Shown: positions 7,644 to 16,549, counted from the stretch's first letter. The stretch is DNA of 64,000 nt from Pseudomonas protegens (GCF_013407925.2 NZ_CP060201.1:5999001-6063000), one strand, 5' to 3'. Numbers and translations are program-made. The notes: generated by a model not told the origin, from the sequence alone.

Positions 7644-8453
7644 ATGAGCAGCATGACCGTGATCGACAGCGCCGCCGCCCTGGCGCCGCGCCCGCCATCT
7701 GGCGCCGAACCCTTTCTGCGCCTGGAGGCGATTCACAAGCAGTTCGGTCCTTACCCGGTGTTGCACGACGTGTGTTTCGAAATGGCCCAAGGCGAGGTGG
7801 TGGCGATTATCGGCCCCAGTGGCTCGGGTAAGAGCACCTTGCTGCGTTGCATCAACCAGCTGGAGCCAGCGACCCGCGGCCGGGTCAGCATGGACGGGGT
7901 GCATATCGAGGCCGGGCGCCCGTTGCCCAGGAGCGAATTGCTCAAGTTGCGCCGGCGCATCGGCATGGTGTTCCAGTCGTTCAACCTGTTTCCGCACCTC
8001 ACGGTGCTGCGCAACGTCAGCCTGGCGCAGATCCGCACCCTGGGTCGCAGCGCCGAGCAAGCGGATGCCCGCTCATTGCAGTTGCTCGACCGGGTCGGCT
8101 TGGCGGACAAGGCCAACGCCTACCCGGCCCGTTGCTCCGGCGGCCAGCAGCAGCGCATCGCCATCGCCCGGGCCCTGGCGCTGGATCCGGAGCTGATGCT
8201 GTTCGACGAGCCGACCTCGGCCCTCGACCCCGAGCTGGGCCTGGAAGTGCTGGCGGTGATGAAGGAGCTGGCGCGCGAGGGCATGTCGATGCTGGTGGTG
8301 ACCCACGAGATGCACTTTGCCGAAACCGTTTCCGACCGCGTGGTGGTCATGGCCGAAGGGCGGATCATCGAGCAGGGGCCCAGTGCCCAGGTGATGCGCG
8401 AGCCACGGCACGCGCGGGTGGCGCAGTTTCTCCAGACCGTGAGGAATCGCTGA
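7644..8453 (+). CDS. Polar amino acid-type ABC transporter, ATP-binding subunit
   Basis: 269 residues. Walker A GPSGSGKST (about residues 60-68), Q-loop FQSFNLFPH, signature CSGGQQQR (Cys in place of the usual Leu before SGGQ), Walker B LMLFDEPTSALD, and switch His in VVTHEM. This is the GlnQ/HisP class that powers uptake of amino acids and related small solutes. Start ATG 7644 follows GGAG by seven bases; an upstream in-frame extension to 7593 lacks a ribosome site. Its TGA overlaps the ATG of the first permease (TGATG at 8451), so the two are translationally coupled. Confidence 0.93.
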   Translation: MSSMTVIDSAAALAPRPPSGAEPFLRLEAIHKQFGPYPVLHDVCFEMAQGEVVAIIGPSGSGKSTLLRCINQLEPATRGRVSMDGVHIEAGRPLPRSELLKLRRRIGMVFQSFNLFPHLTVLRNVSLAQIRTLGRSAEQADARSLQLLDRVGLADKANAYPARCSGGQQQRIAIARALALDPELMLFDEPTSALDPELGLEVLAVMKELAREGMSMLVVTHEMHFAETVSDRVVVMAEGRIIEQGPSAQVMREPRHARVAQFLQTVRNR

Positions 8454-9094
8454 TGCTGGATATCCTGCTGGTCCTGTTGCGCGGCGTGCCCTGGACCCTG
8501 AGCGTGACCCTGGGCGCATTCTGCATGGGCGTGGTGCTGGGCTTTCCGCTCTGCGCCCTGCGTCTGTCGAACCTGAAGCTGTGTCGCTGGCTGGCGGCGA
8601 TGCTGGTGCTGACCCTGCGTTCGATTCCGCCGATCGTCTGGCTGTTCTTCATCTTCTTCGGCATCGGTGGCGGCTACATCGCCTTGTCGCCATTCGCCGC
8701 CGCGGTGCTGGGCCTGGGGCTGATCACCGCGGCGCACATGGCGGAGGTCTATCGCGGTGCCTTCGCGGCGATTCCCCAGGGGCAGTTCGAGGCGGCGCAG
8801 GTGCTCAATCTTTCGCCGTCCCAGCGCTTTTTCGATGTGCTGCTGCCGCAACTGGTGCGCATCGCCATTCCCACCTCGGCCACCTATGCCATCGGCCTGC
8901 TCAAGGACTCGGCCGTGGCGTCGACCATCGGTGTCGGTGACGTCAGCTTCCAGGCCTATCAGCTGTCCCAGCAAACCTTTCAAGGGCTGGGGGTGTACAG
9001 CGTGGCGGCGCTGGTCTACCTGATTCTCAGCGTGCCGGTGGCGCTGTTCTCGCGCTGGCTGGCGGCCAGCCTGAAGCAGAGGGTGGCCCGATGA
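8453..9094 (+). CDS. Amino acid-type ABC transporter permease (first subunit)
   Basis: 213 residues, mostly hydrophobic, with about five membrane spans. The HisM/GlnP EAA loop is visible near residue 115 (GAFAAIPQGQFEAAQVLNLS). The ATG overlaps the stop of the ATPase gene, and its own stop overlaps the start of the second permease by four bases. Subunit order (ATPase, two permeases, binding protein) is that of a polar amino-acid importer. The substrate is probably the compound degraded by the flanking enzymes. Confidence 0.9.
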   Translation: MLDILLVLLRGVPWTLSVTLGAFCMGVVLGFPLCALRLSNLKLCRWLAAMLVLTLRSIPPIVWLFFIFFGIGGGYIALSPFAAAVLGLGLITAAHMAEVYRGAFAAIPQGQFEAAQVLNLSPSQRFFDVLLPQLVRIAIPTSATYAIGLLKDSAVASTIGVGDVSFQAYQLSQQTFQGLGVYSVAALVYLILSVPVALFSRWLAASLKQRVAR

Positions 9095-9753
9095 GCGAGA
9101 TCCTGAAGATGTGGCTGGCCTGGTTTCCCGAACTGTGGAAGGGCTTTGTGCTGTCGATGCAGGTCACCGCCGTCAGCCTGGTGCTGGGGGTGGTCCTGGG
9201 GTTGCTGCTGGCGCTAGGGGTTTCGGCATCCCGTCGGGTGGTGCGCTATCCCTCGCTGCTGATCGTCGAACTGGGGCGCGGCGCCCCCGCGTTGATCCTG
9301 CTGCAGTACGTCTATTTCGGCCTGCCCTCGGCCGGTCTGACCCTGAGTTCGTTCTGGGCGGCGGCCGTGGCGTTGGCTTACTGCACCGCGGCCTACACCA
9401 GCGAGATCATCCGCGGCGGTATCGAGGCTGTGGCCCAGGGGCAGAACGAGGCGGCCGAGGTGATCGGCCTGAACCGCTTCGATGCGCTGCGTTTCATCAT
9501 TCTGCCCCAGGCGCTGCGGGTGGCCCTGCCGTCGTTGCTGGGGTTCTCGATCATGATGTTCCAGGCTTCGTCGCTGTGTTTCACCATCGCGCTGCCGGAG
9601 ATCGTCAGCCGCGCCTCGGCCATCGGTTCATCGACCTTCGAGTACCTGCCGGTGCTGACCCTGGCCGGCCTGATGTATGCCGCGGTTTGCGCCCCCGCGA
9701 CCCTGGGCGTGGCGGCACTGGAGAAAAGACTGGCGCCCAGCCAGCACGCGTGA
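9091..9753 (+). CDS. Amino acid-type ABC transporter permease (second subunit)
   Basis: 220 residues with about five membrane spans. The EAA loop (GGIEAVAQGQNEAAEVIGLN) contacts the ATPase. It is homologous to the preceding permease, so the channel is presumably a heterodimer. It overlaps the previous gene by four bases (ATGA), which indicates one operon. The binding-protein gene follows after 60 bases. Confidence 0.9.
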   Translation: MSEILKMWLAWFPELWKGFVLSMQVTAVSLVLGVVLGLLLALGVSASRRVVRYPSLLIVELGRGAPALILLQYVYFGLPSAGLTLSSFWAAAVALAYCTAAYTSEIIRGGIEAVAQGQNEAAEVIGLNRFDALRFIILPQALRVALPSLLGFSIMMFQASSLCFTIALPEIVSRASAIGSSTFEYLPVLTLAGLMYAAVCAPATLGVAALEKRLAPSQHA

Positions 9754-9813
9754 CCCGTTCGGGCCGTCTTTCGGCTGCTGTTCTCTCAACGCAACCCATG
9801 CACAGGTGAAGCC

Positions 9814-10665
9814 ATGATCCATTCATTCAAACGCATTACCCGTTGGGCATTCCTTTGTTCCTCCCTGGTGGGCGGCGCGGCCCTGGCTGGCGCGCCCCTG
9901 GCCCAGGCGGACTGCAAGCCGGCCCACTCGTTTGAAACCCTGACCCCCGGGGTGCTGGCGGTCGCGGCCTGGGTCTTTCCGCCCTATTCGATACCCGGGC
10001 CGGGCAACCAGTTGAGCGGGGTCGATGGCGAAATCATCAAGCGCATCGCCGCCAGGGAGTGCCTGGAGATCAAGCTGACAGTGGTGGACCCGGCGGCGGT
10101 GATCCAGTCGGTGATCGCCCGGCGGGCCGACGTCGGCATCGGCGACTGGTACCGTACCGCCGAACGCAGCAAGGCCCTGGGCCTGTCCGCGCCGTTGTAC
10201 CTGGACATGATGGGGATTATCTCCAGCGAGGGTTATTCGAGCATTTCCGAGCTGGAGGGCAAGCGCATCGGCACGGTGCAGGGTTACCTGTGGGTCGACG
10301 ATTTGAAAAAGGTCTTTGGCGACAACCTGGTGCTGTACCCCAACCCGGTGGCCATGGCCCAGGACCTGGCCTCCAAGCGGATTGCGCTGGGCGTCGACAG
10401 TTTTGCAGTCGGCGTGGCTTCGCAGCAGAAGGGCGCTTACCCGGGCCAGCACATCAAGGTCTCGGAACCCGATCCACGGGTGAGGGCCACCTTGCAACCG
10501 GGGCAGTCTAGCTTCCCGCATACCAAGGCCAATACCGCGCTGGGCGTGGCGCTGAACGACAACATCCAGGCCTTGCACGCATCGGGTGAAATAGCCGAGA
10601 TACTCGGCGCCTTCGGCCTGGATAAACAAGCCGCCAACGTCGGTGCGCCACGCCTGGTGGAATGA
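9814..10665 (+). CDS. Periplasmic substrate-binding protein of the amino acid-type ABC transporter
   Basis: 283 residues. The Sec signal peptide (about residues 1-32) ends APLAQA-DCKP. The mature part has the SBP_bac_3 fold: an early GVDGEIIKRIA segment (family 3 GxDxDL-like element), DVGIGDWYRTAERS and GKRIGTVQGYLW. The start is ATG 9814 with AGGTGA upstream. It completes the transporter encoded at 7644-9753. Substrate specificity cannot be read from the sequence; the neighbouring demethylase and M24 protein suggest a methylated amino acid, betaine or sulfonium compound. Confidence 0.9.
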   Translation: MIHSFKRITRWAFLCSSLVGGAALAGAPLAQADCKPAHSFETLTPGVLAVAAWVFPPYSIPGPGNQLSGVDGEIIKRIAARECLEIKLTVVDPAAVIQSVIARRADVGIGDWYRTAERSKALGLSAPLYLDMMGIISSEGYSSISELEGKRIGTVQGYLWVDDLKKVFGDNLVLYPNPVAMAQDLASKRIALGVDSFAVGVASQQKGAYPGQHIKVSEPDPRVRATLQPGQSSFPHTKANTALGVALNDNIQALHASGEIAEILGAFGLDKQAANVGAPRLVE

Positions 10666-10723
10666 CTGGTGATCCGGGGCCTGAGCGCCCGGGCGGTTGT
10701 GCAACAGCCTCAGGGAGCAACCC

Positions 10724-11740
10724 ATGTCAGAAGGTGCAGCGTTCAAGTGCCTGTCGTTGGCCGAGGCCAGGGCGTTTGCCCAGCGCTGCTGCCTCGACGC
10801 CGGCAGCAGTCAGGAAGTGGCCCAGGCCCTGGCCGAAGCCACGGTATCGGCCCAGGGCCATGGCTTGGCCAGTGTGGGTTTCGAGCATTTGGGCGATTAC
10901 CTGAACGGGTTTGCCAGCGGGCGCATAGCCGGGCAGGTACAGCCGCTGATCACTCAGGTGGCGCCGGCGATGATCCGTTGTGATGCGCGCCAGGGTATCG
11001 CGCAGTTGGGGTTCGAGCGGGCCTTTGGCGCCTTGTGCGACAACACCAGGCAGCTGGGGATCAGCCTGTTTGCCCAGCACAACGGCTTTACCTGTGGCGA
11101 GCTGGGCTACTACACCCGGCGTCTGGCTGCCGAAGGCCTGGTGGCACTGGCCTTCTGCAATGGCCCGCCGTTGTTGACCGTGGCCGGCCAGCGCCAGCCG
11201 ATGTATTCGACCAACCCGCTGGCGTTCGCCGCGCCCTGTGGCGACGAGCGCCTGCTGCTGATCGACCAGGCCAGCAGCGCCACGGCCTTCGTCAACCTGC
11301 TCAAGGCGGCCGAGGCCGGGGAGGCGATTCCCGCAGGCTGGGCGGTGGATGCCCAGGGCGCTGCCACCCTGAGTGCCCGGGAGGCCATGCACGGTGCCTT
11401 GCTGGCATTCGGTGGCAGCCGCGGGGCCAACATCGCCTTGCTGGTCGAGGTGCTCGCCGGCGGTGTCAGCGGGGCCAACTGGTCGCTGGATGCGCCGGAT
11501 TTTCGAAGCGGCGGGCAATCGCCGGGTGCGGGGCTGCTGGTGATCGCTCTCGCCCCGCACCTGCTCGATGAGCAGTTCGAGAGCCGCCTGGCGCGGCAAA
11601 TGCAGCGTCTGGCCAGCCTCGGCGTCCATCCTCCCGGGCAGGCCAAGCAGCAAGCCTGGGCGAGGGCGCAGAACGAGGGAATCAGCTTGCCCATGGCTCT
11701 GTACCAGCAACTTGAGGCGCGATCGCTTCCTCGCCACTGA
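10724..11740 (+). CDS. Malate/L-lactate dehydrogenase (LDH2) family NAD(P)H oxidoreductase
   Basis: 338 residues of the LDH2/YlbC family, which includes ureidoglycolate dehydrogenase and delta1-piperideine-2-carboxylate / N-methyl-amino-acid dehydrogenase (DpkA). Recognisable parts are the conserved histidine in QHNGFTCGELGYYTRRLA and the cofactor-binding block YSTNPLAFAAP. Start ATG 10724 follows AGGGAG by seven bases. It lies directly behind the ABC transporter in the same direction. A DpkA-like role in N-methyl imino acid turnover would fit the locus, but this is inference; other 2-hydroxy or imino acids are equally possible. Confidence 0.8.
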   Translation: MSEGAAFKCLSLAEARAFAQRCCLDAGSSQEVAQALAEATVSAQGHGLASVGFEHLGDYLNGFASGRIAGQVQPLITQVAPAMIRCDARQGIAQLGFERAFGALCDNTRQLGISLFAQHNGFTCGELGYYTRRLAAEGLVALAFCNGPPLLTVAGQRQPMYSTNPLAFAAPCGDERLLLIDQASSATAFVNLLKAAEAGEAIPAGWAVDAQGAATLSAREAMHGALLAFGGSRGANIALLVEVLAGGVSGANWSLDAPDFRSGGQSPGAGLLVIALAPHLLDEQFESRLARQMQRLASLGVHPPGQAKQQAWARAQNEGISLPMALYQQLEARSLPRH

Positions 11741-11897
11741 TGGGCGCGCGCCGCTGCGGGGAGGGCGCTTGCGCCGGGGCCGGGTCACCGGCAGCGCCGC
11801 CCACAGGCTATGACAAAAGCTCATGGCCGCATGACTTTTAATGGTTACGGGCTGCAGCGAGCCCGGTGCTAAAACAACGCAAACACAGCTCACTCAT

Positions 11898-11905
11898 AAC
11901 AACAA
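11898..11905 (+). promoter_or_regulatory. Hfq/Crc-type CA motif in leader
   Basis: AACAACAA matches the AANAAYAA target of Pseudomonas Hfq/Crc catabolite repression. It lies 14 bases before the short leader ORF and about 165 bases before the Fae-like start. The context CACTCATAACAACAA is nearly the same as in the leader at 20296-20311. Confidence 0.5.
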
Positions 11906-11919
11906 AGAGCGTTTGCGCC

Positions 11920-12006
11920 ATGACCCAGTCCGTTACCGTCCCTTTGCAGCACCCTCTCTGCGTCCCCGTTCACTCGCGCTCTTTGCACCCGGCTGACGAA
12001 CAGTAG
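11920..12006 (+). CDS. Short upstream ORF (28 codons), possible leader peptide
   Basis: An ATG follows AACAACAA-AGAGCG and opens a 28-residue frame (beginning MTQSVTVPLQHPL, ending HPADEQ) that stops 62 bases before the Fae-like gene. The GAGCG could be a weak Shine-Dalgarno. Leaders with the same plan occur at 20304-20455 and 18952-19004. It could couple translation to the downstream gene or be chance; no similarity to a known leader peptide is recognised. Confidence 0.35.
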   Translation: MTQSVTVPLQHPLCVPVHSRSLHPADEQ

Positions 12007-12068
12007 CGGCGCCGGCACTGCCGATTCCGCGTCATTTCTTTCCTTGTGTCCTCAAAGAGTCAATACCC

Positions 12069-12581
12069 ATGCAACCACTCGACCTCTATATCGGCGAGGG
12101 CTTCGAAGGCCCGGGCGTGAATGCCGCCCACATCAACATTCTCCTCGGGCCGCGCAACGGTCCTGCCGGACAGGCCTTCGCCAGTAGCCTGGCGTCGCCA
12201 AGCCAGGGCCATTGCCCGTTCATGGTGATTGCCCAGCCCAACCTGCCGGTCAAGCCCATGACCCTGTACGTGAACAAGGCGGCGATTGCCGGTGAACTGC
12301 ACGGCAACGCCACCTGGGGCGCCTCCCAGGCAGGTATTGCCAAGGCGGTGCTCGAAGCGCTGCTGGACGGCACCTTGCCGGCCGAAGCCGAAGACCAGTG
12401 GGCGATCGTCACCGCCAACTGGGTCAACCCGCACTGCGATGATCTGGACGCGGTCTACCTCAACAACTACAACGCCTGCCGCACGGCGATCCGCGCGGCC
12501 CTGGCCGGCAAGCCCGAGCGCGGCCAATTGGCGGATGTGGTGAACCGGATCAGCAACCCGTTCTACACCCCCAAGGCCTGA
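12069..12581 (+). CDS. Formaldehyde-activating enzyme (Fae) family protein
   Basis: 170 residues, the usual Fae length. The N-terminus reads IGEGFEGPGVNAAHINILLG, with His21 at the position of the Fae general acid (His17 in Methylobacterium). Further family blocks are GPAGQAFA, VIAQPNLPVKPMTLYVNK and NNYNACRTAIRAAL. Fae condenses formaldehyde with tetrahydromethanopterin in methylotrophs. Pseudomonads are not expected to make that cofactor, and no synthesis gene is in the window, so this is a Fae paralogue acting with another acceptor or as a formaldehyde binder. Placement behind a formaldehyde-releasing demethylase supports a formaldehyde link. Ten bases separate it from the aldo-keto reductase. 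Confidence 0.85.
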   Translation: MQPLDLYIGEGFEGPGVNAAHINILLGPRNGPAGQAFASSLASPSQGHCPFMVIAQPNLPVKPMTLYVNKAAIAGELHGNATWGASQAGIAKAVLEALLDGTLPAEAEDQWAIVTANWVNPHCDDLDAVYLNNYNACRTAIRAALAGKPERGQLADVVNRISNPFYTPKA

Positions 12582-12591
12582 GGAGCGCAGC

Positions 12592-13626
12592 ATGCAGTAC
12601 ATTCGTTTGGGCCACTCCGGCCTGCAAGTCTCGCGTCTGTGCCTGGGCACCATGAACATGGGCACCCCGGACTGGAAACCCTGGATCTTCGATGAAAAAC
12701 AGAGCGAGCCCATCGTCGCCCACGCCCTGGGCCACGGGGTGAATTTCATCGACCTGGCGGACTTCTATTCCGCCGGCGTCGGCGAAGAGGTGGTGGGGCG
12801 CATCGTCAAGCGCCTGGCACGCCGCGAAGACCTGGTGATCACCACCAAGGTCGGCTACGGCACCCGCAGCGGGATCAATGCCAGCGGTCATTCGCGCAAA
12901 CATATCCTCGACAGCATCGATGCCTCGCTCAAGCGCCTGGGCATGGATTACGTAGATGTGTTCATGCTGCATTACTTCGATGTGAACACCCCGGTGGAAG
13001 AAACCATGCAGGCGCTGGACGACATCGTCCGTGCCGGCAAGGCTCGCTACATCGGTGTCTCCACCATGCTCACCGGGCAACTGGCGAAGCTGCTCATGGC
13101 CTGCGAGCGCCATGGCTGGGTCAAGCCGATCAATATGCAATTGCAACTGAACTGCGCCTACCGCGAGGAAGAGCGCGAGATGATCCCGTTCTGCCGTGAC
13201 CAGGGCCTGGGCATCTCGGTGTTCAGCCCGCTGGCCCGGGGCTTGCTCACCGGCGATGTGCAGTCGACCCGCAACCAGACCGACTTCTTTACCCAACAGA
13301 TGTACAGCGATGAGGCCTCGTTGCAGATTGCCCGCTCGGTACAGCGCGTGGCCCGCGCCCGCGGCCTGTCCAATGCCCAGGTGGCCCAGGCCTGGGTGCT
13401 CAGGCACGCCGGGGTCGATTGCATGCTGGTGGGCGCCGACACCACCGCGCAGTTCGACAGCGCCCTGGCGGCGCTGGATACCACCCTGGATGCCGAGGAA
13501 CTGCACGAGCTGGAGCGCAACTACACCCCCTGCGATGTGATCAACGACTACACCGCCGGCAAACGTATCCTGCGCGTGGCCCGTCCGGGGCTGGAGCGCT
13601 TTTCCCTGACCGAGGCACTGGCATGA
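12592..13626 (+). CDS. Aldo/keto reductase
   Basis: 344 residues with the AKR barrel. The catalytic tetrad is visible: Asp54 and Tyr59 in NFIDLADFYS, Lys86 in ITTKVG, His127 in MLHYFD. The NADPH-binding C-terminal part contains AQAWVLRHAGVDCMLVGA. It belongs to the YajO/Tas-like, voltage-gated-channel beta-subunit-like AKR branch, which reduces small aldehydes or ketones. GAGGAG lies six bases before the ATG. Its stop overlaps the ATG of the following aldehyde dehydrogenase (ATGA at 13623), so the two enzymes probably handle the same aldehyde in opposite redox directions. Confidence 0.9.
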   Translation: MQYIRLGHSGLQVSRLCLGTMNMGTPDWKPWIFDEKQSEPIVAHALGHGVNFIDLADFYSAGVGEEVVGRIVKRLARREDLVITTKVGYGTRSGINASGHSRKHILDSIDASLKRLGMDYVDVFMLHYFDVNTPVEETMQALDDIVRAGKARYIGVSTMLTGQLAKLLMACERHGWVKPINMQLQLNCAYREEEREMIPFCRDQGLGISVFSPLARGLLTGDVQSTRNQTDFFTQQMYSDEASLQIARSVQRVARARGLSNAQVAQAWVLRHAGVDCMLVGADTTAQFDSALAALDTTLDAEELHELERNYTPCDVINDYTAGKRILRVARPGLERFSLTEALA

Positions 13627-15056
13627 GCGCATTGATCCGTAGCGGCCATTTCATCGATGGCCACTGGTCCAGCGGTGGCCCCAGCTACCCGGTGTACAAC
13701 CCGGCCAATGGCGAGCTGATCACCCAGGTGCAAAAGGCCGGCGCCGAGGAAACCCGCCTGGCCATCGCCGCCGCCCAGCGCGCGCTGCCGGCCTGGCGCG
13801 CACTCACCGCCAAGGAGCGCAGTCAGCGGCTCAAGCGCTGGAGCGAACTGATGCTGGCCCAGCAGCGCGAACTGGCCACCTTGCTCAGTCGCGAACAGGG
13901 CAAGCCCCTGGCCGAAGCCATGGGCGAGGTGGTGTATGCCGCGAGCTTTCTGGAGTGGTTCGCTGAGGAGGCCAAGCGTGCCTACGGTGATGTGATCCCC
14001 AGCCACAAGGCCGACGCGCGAATCATCGTGACCAAGCAAGCCATCGGCGTGGTCGCGGCGATCACCCCGTGGAACTTCCCCCTGGCCATGGTCACGCGCA
14101 AGGTCGGCCCGGCCCTGGCCGCCGGCTGCACGATGATCCTCAAGCCTTCGGAAGAAACCCCGCTATCGGCCTTCGCCCTCGGGGTGCTGGCAGAGCAGGC
14201 GGGGATCCCGGCCGGGGTACTGAACATCGTGTCCGGCGATGCCCCGGCCATTGGCCAGGCGCTGCAGGCTTCGAGCGTGGTGCGCAAGCTGTCGTTCACC
14301 GGCTCCACCGGCACCGGCAAGCTGCTGATGCGTCAGGCCGCCGACACCCTGAAAAAAGTCTCCCTGGAACTGGGGGGAAACGCCCCGTTCATTGTCTTCG
14401 ACGACGCCGACCTGGACGCCGCGGTCAAGGGCGCCATGGCCTCGAAGTTTCGCAACACCGGGCAGACCTGCGTCTGCGTCAACCGCTTCTTTATCCAGGA
14501 CGGCGTGTATGAGGCGTTCACCACCAAGCTGGTCGAGGCGGTTGCCGCGCTGCGGGTCGGCAGTGCCCTGGACGGCGATACCGAGCAGGGCCCGCTGATC
14601 AACGCGGCGGCCCTGGCCAAGGTCGAGGCGCATGTCGGCGATGCGCTGGAGAAGGGCGCCCGGCTGCTCTGCGGCGGTCGTCGCCACGCCCTGGGCGGGA
14701 CCTTCTACGAGCCGACCATCCTTACCGAGGCCAGCGACCAGATGCGGATCGCCGAGGAAGAAACCTTCGGCCCGGTGGCGGCCTGCTTTCGATTCAAGGA
14801 CGAAGCCGAGGTGCTGCAGCGAGCCAACGACACGCCATATGGCTTGTCGGCCTACTTCTACAGTCGCGACATCGGTCGGGTCTGGCGCATGGCCGAGGGC
14901 CTGGAGGCAGGGATGGTGGGCATCAACGAAGGCATCATTTCCACCGAAGTGGCGCCCTTTGGCGGGATCAAGGAATCGGGCCTCGGCCGCGAAGGTTCCA
15001 GGTACGGCCTGGACGATTACCTGGAGATCAAATACCTGCTGATGGGCGGCCTCTAG
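13623..15056 (+). CDS. NAD(P)-dependent aldehyde dehydrogenase (succinate-semialdehyde dehydrogenase-like)
   Basis: 477 residues with all ALDH landmarks: ITPWNFPLAM (oxyanion Asn), KPSEETPLSA, FTGSTGTGK, LELGGNAP (Glu), catalytic Cys283 in GQTCVCVNRF, and EETFGPVA. The C-terminus GIKESGLGREGSRYG is typical of the GabD/SSADH branch. The start ATG overlaps the aldo-keto reductase stop. It oxidises a semialdehyde or short aldehyde to the acid. In this run it is the last intact enzyme before the broken MFS carrier. The true substrate is unknown. Confidence 0.9.
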   Translation: MSALIRSGHFIDGHWSSGGPSYPVYNPANGELITQVQKAGAEETRLAIAAAQRALPAWRALTAKERSQRLKRWSELMLAQQRELATLLSREQGKPLAEAMGEVVYAASFLEWFAEEAKRAYGDVIPSHKADARIIVTKQAIGVVAAITPWNFPLAMVTRKVGPALAAGCTMILKPSEETPLSAFALGVLAEQAGIPAGVLNIVSGDAPAIGQALQASSVVRKLSFTGSTGTGKLLMRQAADTLKKVSLELGGNAPFIVFDDADLDAAVKGAMASKFRNTGQTCVCVNRFFIQDGVYEAFTTKLVEAVAALRVGSALDGDTEQGPLINAAALAKVEAHVGDALEKGARLLCGGRRHALGGTFYEPTILTEASDQMRIAEEETFGPVAACFRFKDEAEVLQRANDTPYGLSAYFYSRDIGRVWRMAEGLEAGMVGINEGIISTEVAPFGGIKESGLGREGSRYGLDDYLEIKYLLMGGL

Positions 15057-15133
15057 CCCTCGCACCCTCCAATGCAGGCGCTGGCTTGTCAGCAGGCCGG
15101 CTCCTGCGTGGTTCGATTCATCTCTTATCCAAG

Positions 15134-15141
15134 AACAATAA
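15134..15141 (+). promoter_or_regulatory. Hfq/Crc-type CA motif at the MFS gene
   Basis: AACAATAA fits AANAAYAA and ends two bases before the GGAG ribosome site of the MFS gene. This is the position where Hfq/Crc is known to block initiation. Confidence 0.55.
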
Positions 15142-15153
15142 ATGGAGACGAAC

Positions 15154-16515
15154 ATGAGCACTGCAACCGTCAAGATCGATGACCTGCCCATTGGCCGGTT
15201 CCACCTGAAAATCGCCGGCCTGACCTTCGGCGCGCACTTCACCGACGGCTATATCCTCGGCCTGATCGGCATCGCGTTCACCCTGCTGAGTCCGCAGATG
15301 CAGCTGGATGCGTTGTGGCAGGGCCTGATCGGTGCTTCGGCGCTGATGGGGCTGTTTATCGGCAGCCTGTTCTTCGGCTGGATCTCCGATCACCTGGGGC
15401 GGCAGAAGATCTTCCTGGTCAGCTTCGTGCTGATCACCCTGGCCTCGGTGATGCAGTTCTATGCCGAGACGGCCATGGGCCTGTTTGCCTGCCGGGTGCT
15501 GATCGGCATCGGCCTGGGCGGCGACTTCAGTGTCGGCCACGCGATGCTCGCCGAGTTCGCGCCGAAGAAGCAGCGAGGCGTGCTGTTGGGTTCGTTCAGC
15601 GTGATCTGGACCTTCGGCTATGTCGCCGCGACCTTTGTCGGCACCGCCATGCTCAGCCTCGGCGACGATGCCTGGCGCTGGATGCTGGCGTCCTCGGCGA
15701 TTCCTGCCGGGCTGATCCTGCTGGCACGCATCGGCACCCCGGAATCGCCACGCTGGCTGATCAACCGCGGGCGCATTGCCGAGGCCCGGGCCATCGTGCA
15801 CAAGCACCTGGGAGCCAACGTGGTGCTGGACGAGCAACCCAGCGGCCAGGGCCGCTCCGGCTACGCCGTGCTGTTCAGCCGCGAATACCGCAAGCGCACC
15901 GCGTTCAACTGCCTGTTCTTCGTGTGAATTGTCATGCCGTATTTCGCCATCTACACCTTCCTGCCGTCGATCCTGCAGAAGATGGGCCTGGCCGAGGGCT
16001 TCGGCACCGAGCTGATGCTCAACCTGCTGCTGATCATCGGCGCGCTGATTGGCATCGGGTGCACGGTGAAGTTTTCCCGCCGGGGGTTCCTGATCAACTC
16101 CTTCATCATCCTGGCGGTGGCACTGTTGCTGCTGGCGGTATTGCCGGGCAGCGCGGCGTGGCTGATGGTGTTGCTGTTCGGGGTGTTCACCCTGGTGCTG
16201 TCGGCGGTGAGCAACCTGGTGGGGGTGTTTCCCGCGGAAAGTTTTCCCACCGAAGTGCGCGCCAGCGGCATTGGCCTGGCCACCGCGGTGAGTCGCCTGG
16301 GCTCGGCCATCAGCACCTTCCTGCTGCCGGTGAGCGTGGCCGGGATCGGCCTCAGCCCGACCATGGGCATCCTCGCCGGGATCCTGGCCCTGGGGGCGCT
16401 GATTTCCTGGGCCTGGGCGCCAGAAACCAAGTCCCTGACCCTGAGTCAGGCGTGCAGCGCCAGCACCGTTGGCGGCAGTCAGAACGACCTGCCGACGGTC
16501 GCCTCGCCGATCTGA
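15154..16515 (+). pseudogene. MFS metabolite:H+ symporter interrupted by an in-frame TGA
   Basis: One continuous reading frame of 454 codons encodes a 12-span MFS sugar/acid:proton symporter (GWISDHLGRQKIFLVSF loop A, GIGLGGDFSVGH, PESPRWLINRGR central loop, FPTEVRASGIG). It contains a single TGA at 15925-15927, between LFFV and IVMPYFAIYTFLP, near the start of span 7. Both halves remain in frame and well conserved, so one base change (for example TGC or TGG to TGA) is the simplest explanation. GGAG lies six bases before ATG 15154. It is either a recent nonsense mutation or a base-call error; the halves alone would not make a normal carrier. Confidence 0.88.
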
Positions 16516-16549
16516 TATCGCCCTGCATCCTCGTAGAAACCACCCGTCG

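Larger units (their letters stand above)
11741..12068. promoter_or_regulatory. 328-bp intergenic leader before the Fae-like gene
   Basis: This gap holds a probable promoter and leader for the Fae / aldo-keto reductase / aldehyde dehydrogenase genes: a GCATGACT element (11828-11835), an AACAACAA motif at 11898-11905 and a 28-codon open frame at 11920-12006. No terminator with a U-run was found after 11740. Confidence 0.55.

Noticed and set aside
15925..15927. TGA as a selenocysteine codon in the MFS gene
   Set aside because: MFS carriers of this type are not known selenoproteins and no SECIS-like hairpin is evident right after the codon; nonsense mutation or base error is simpler.
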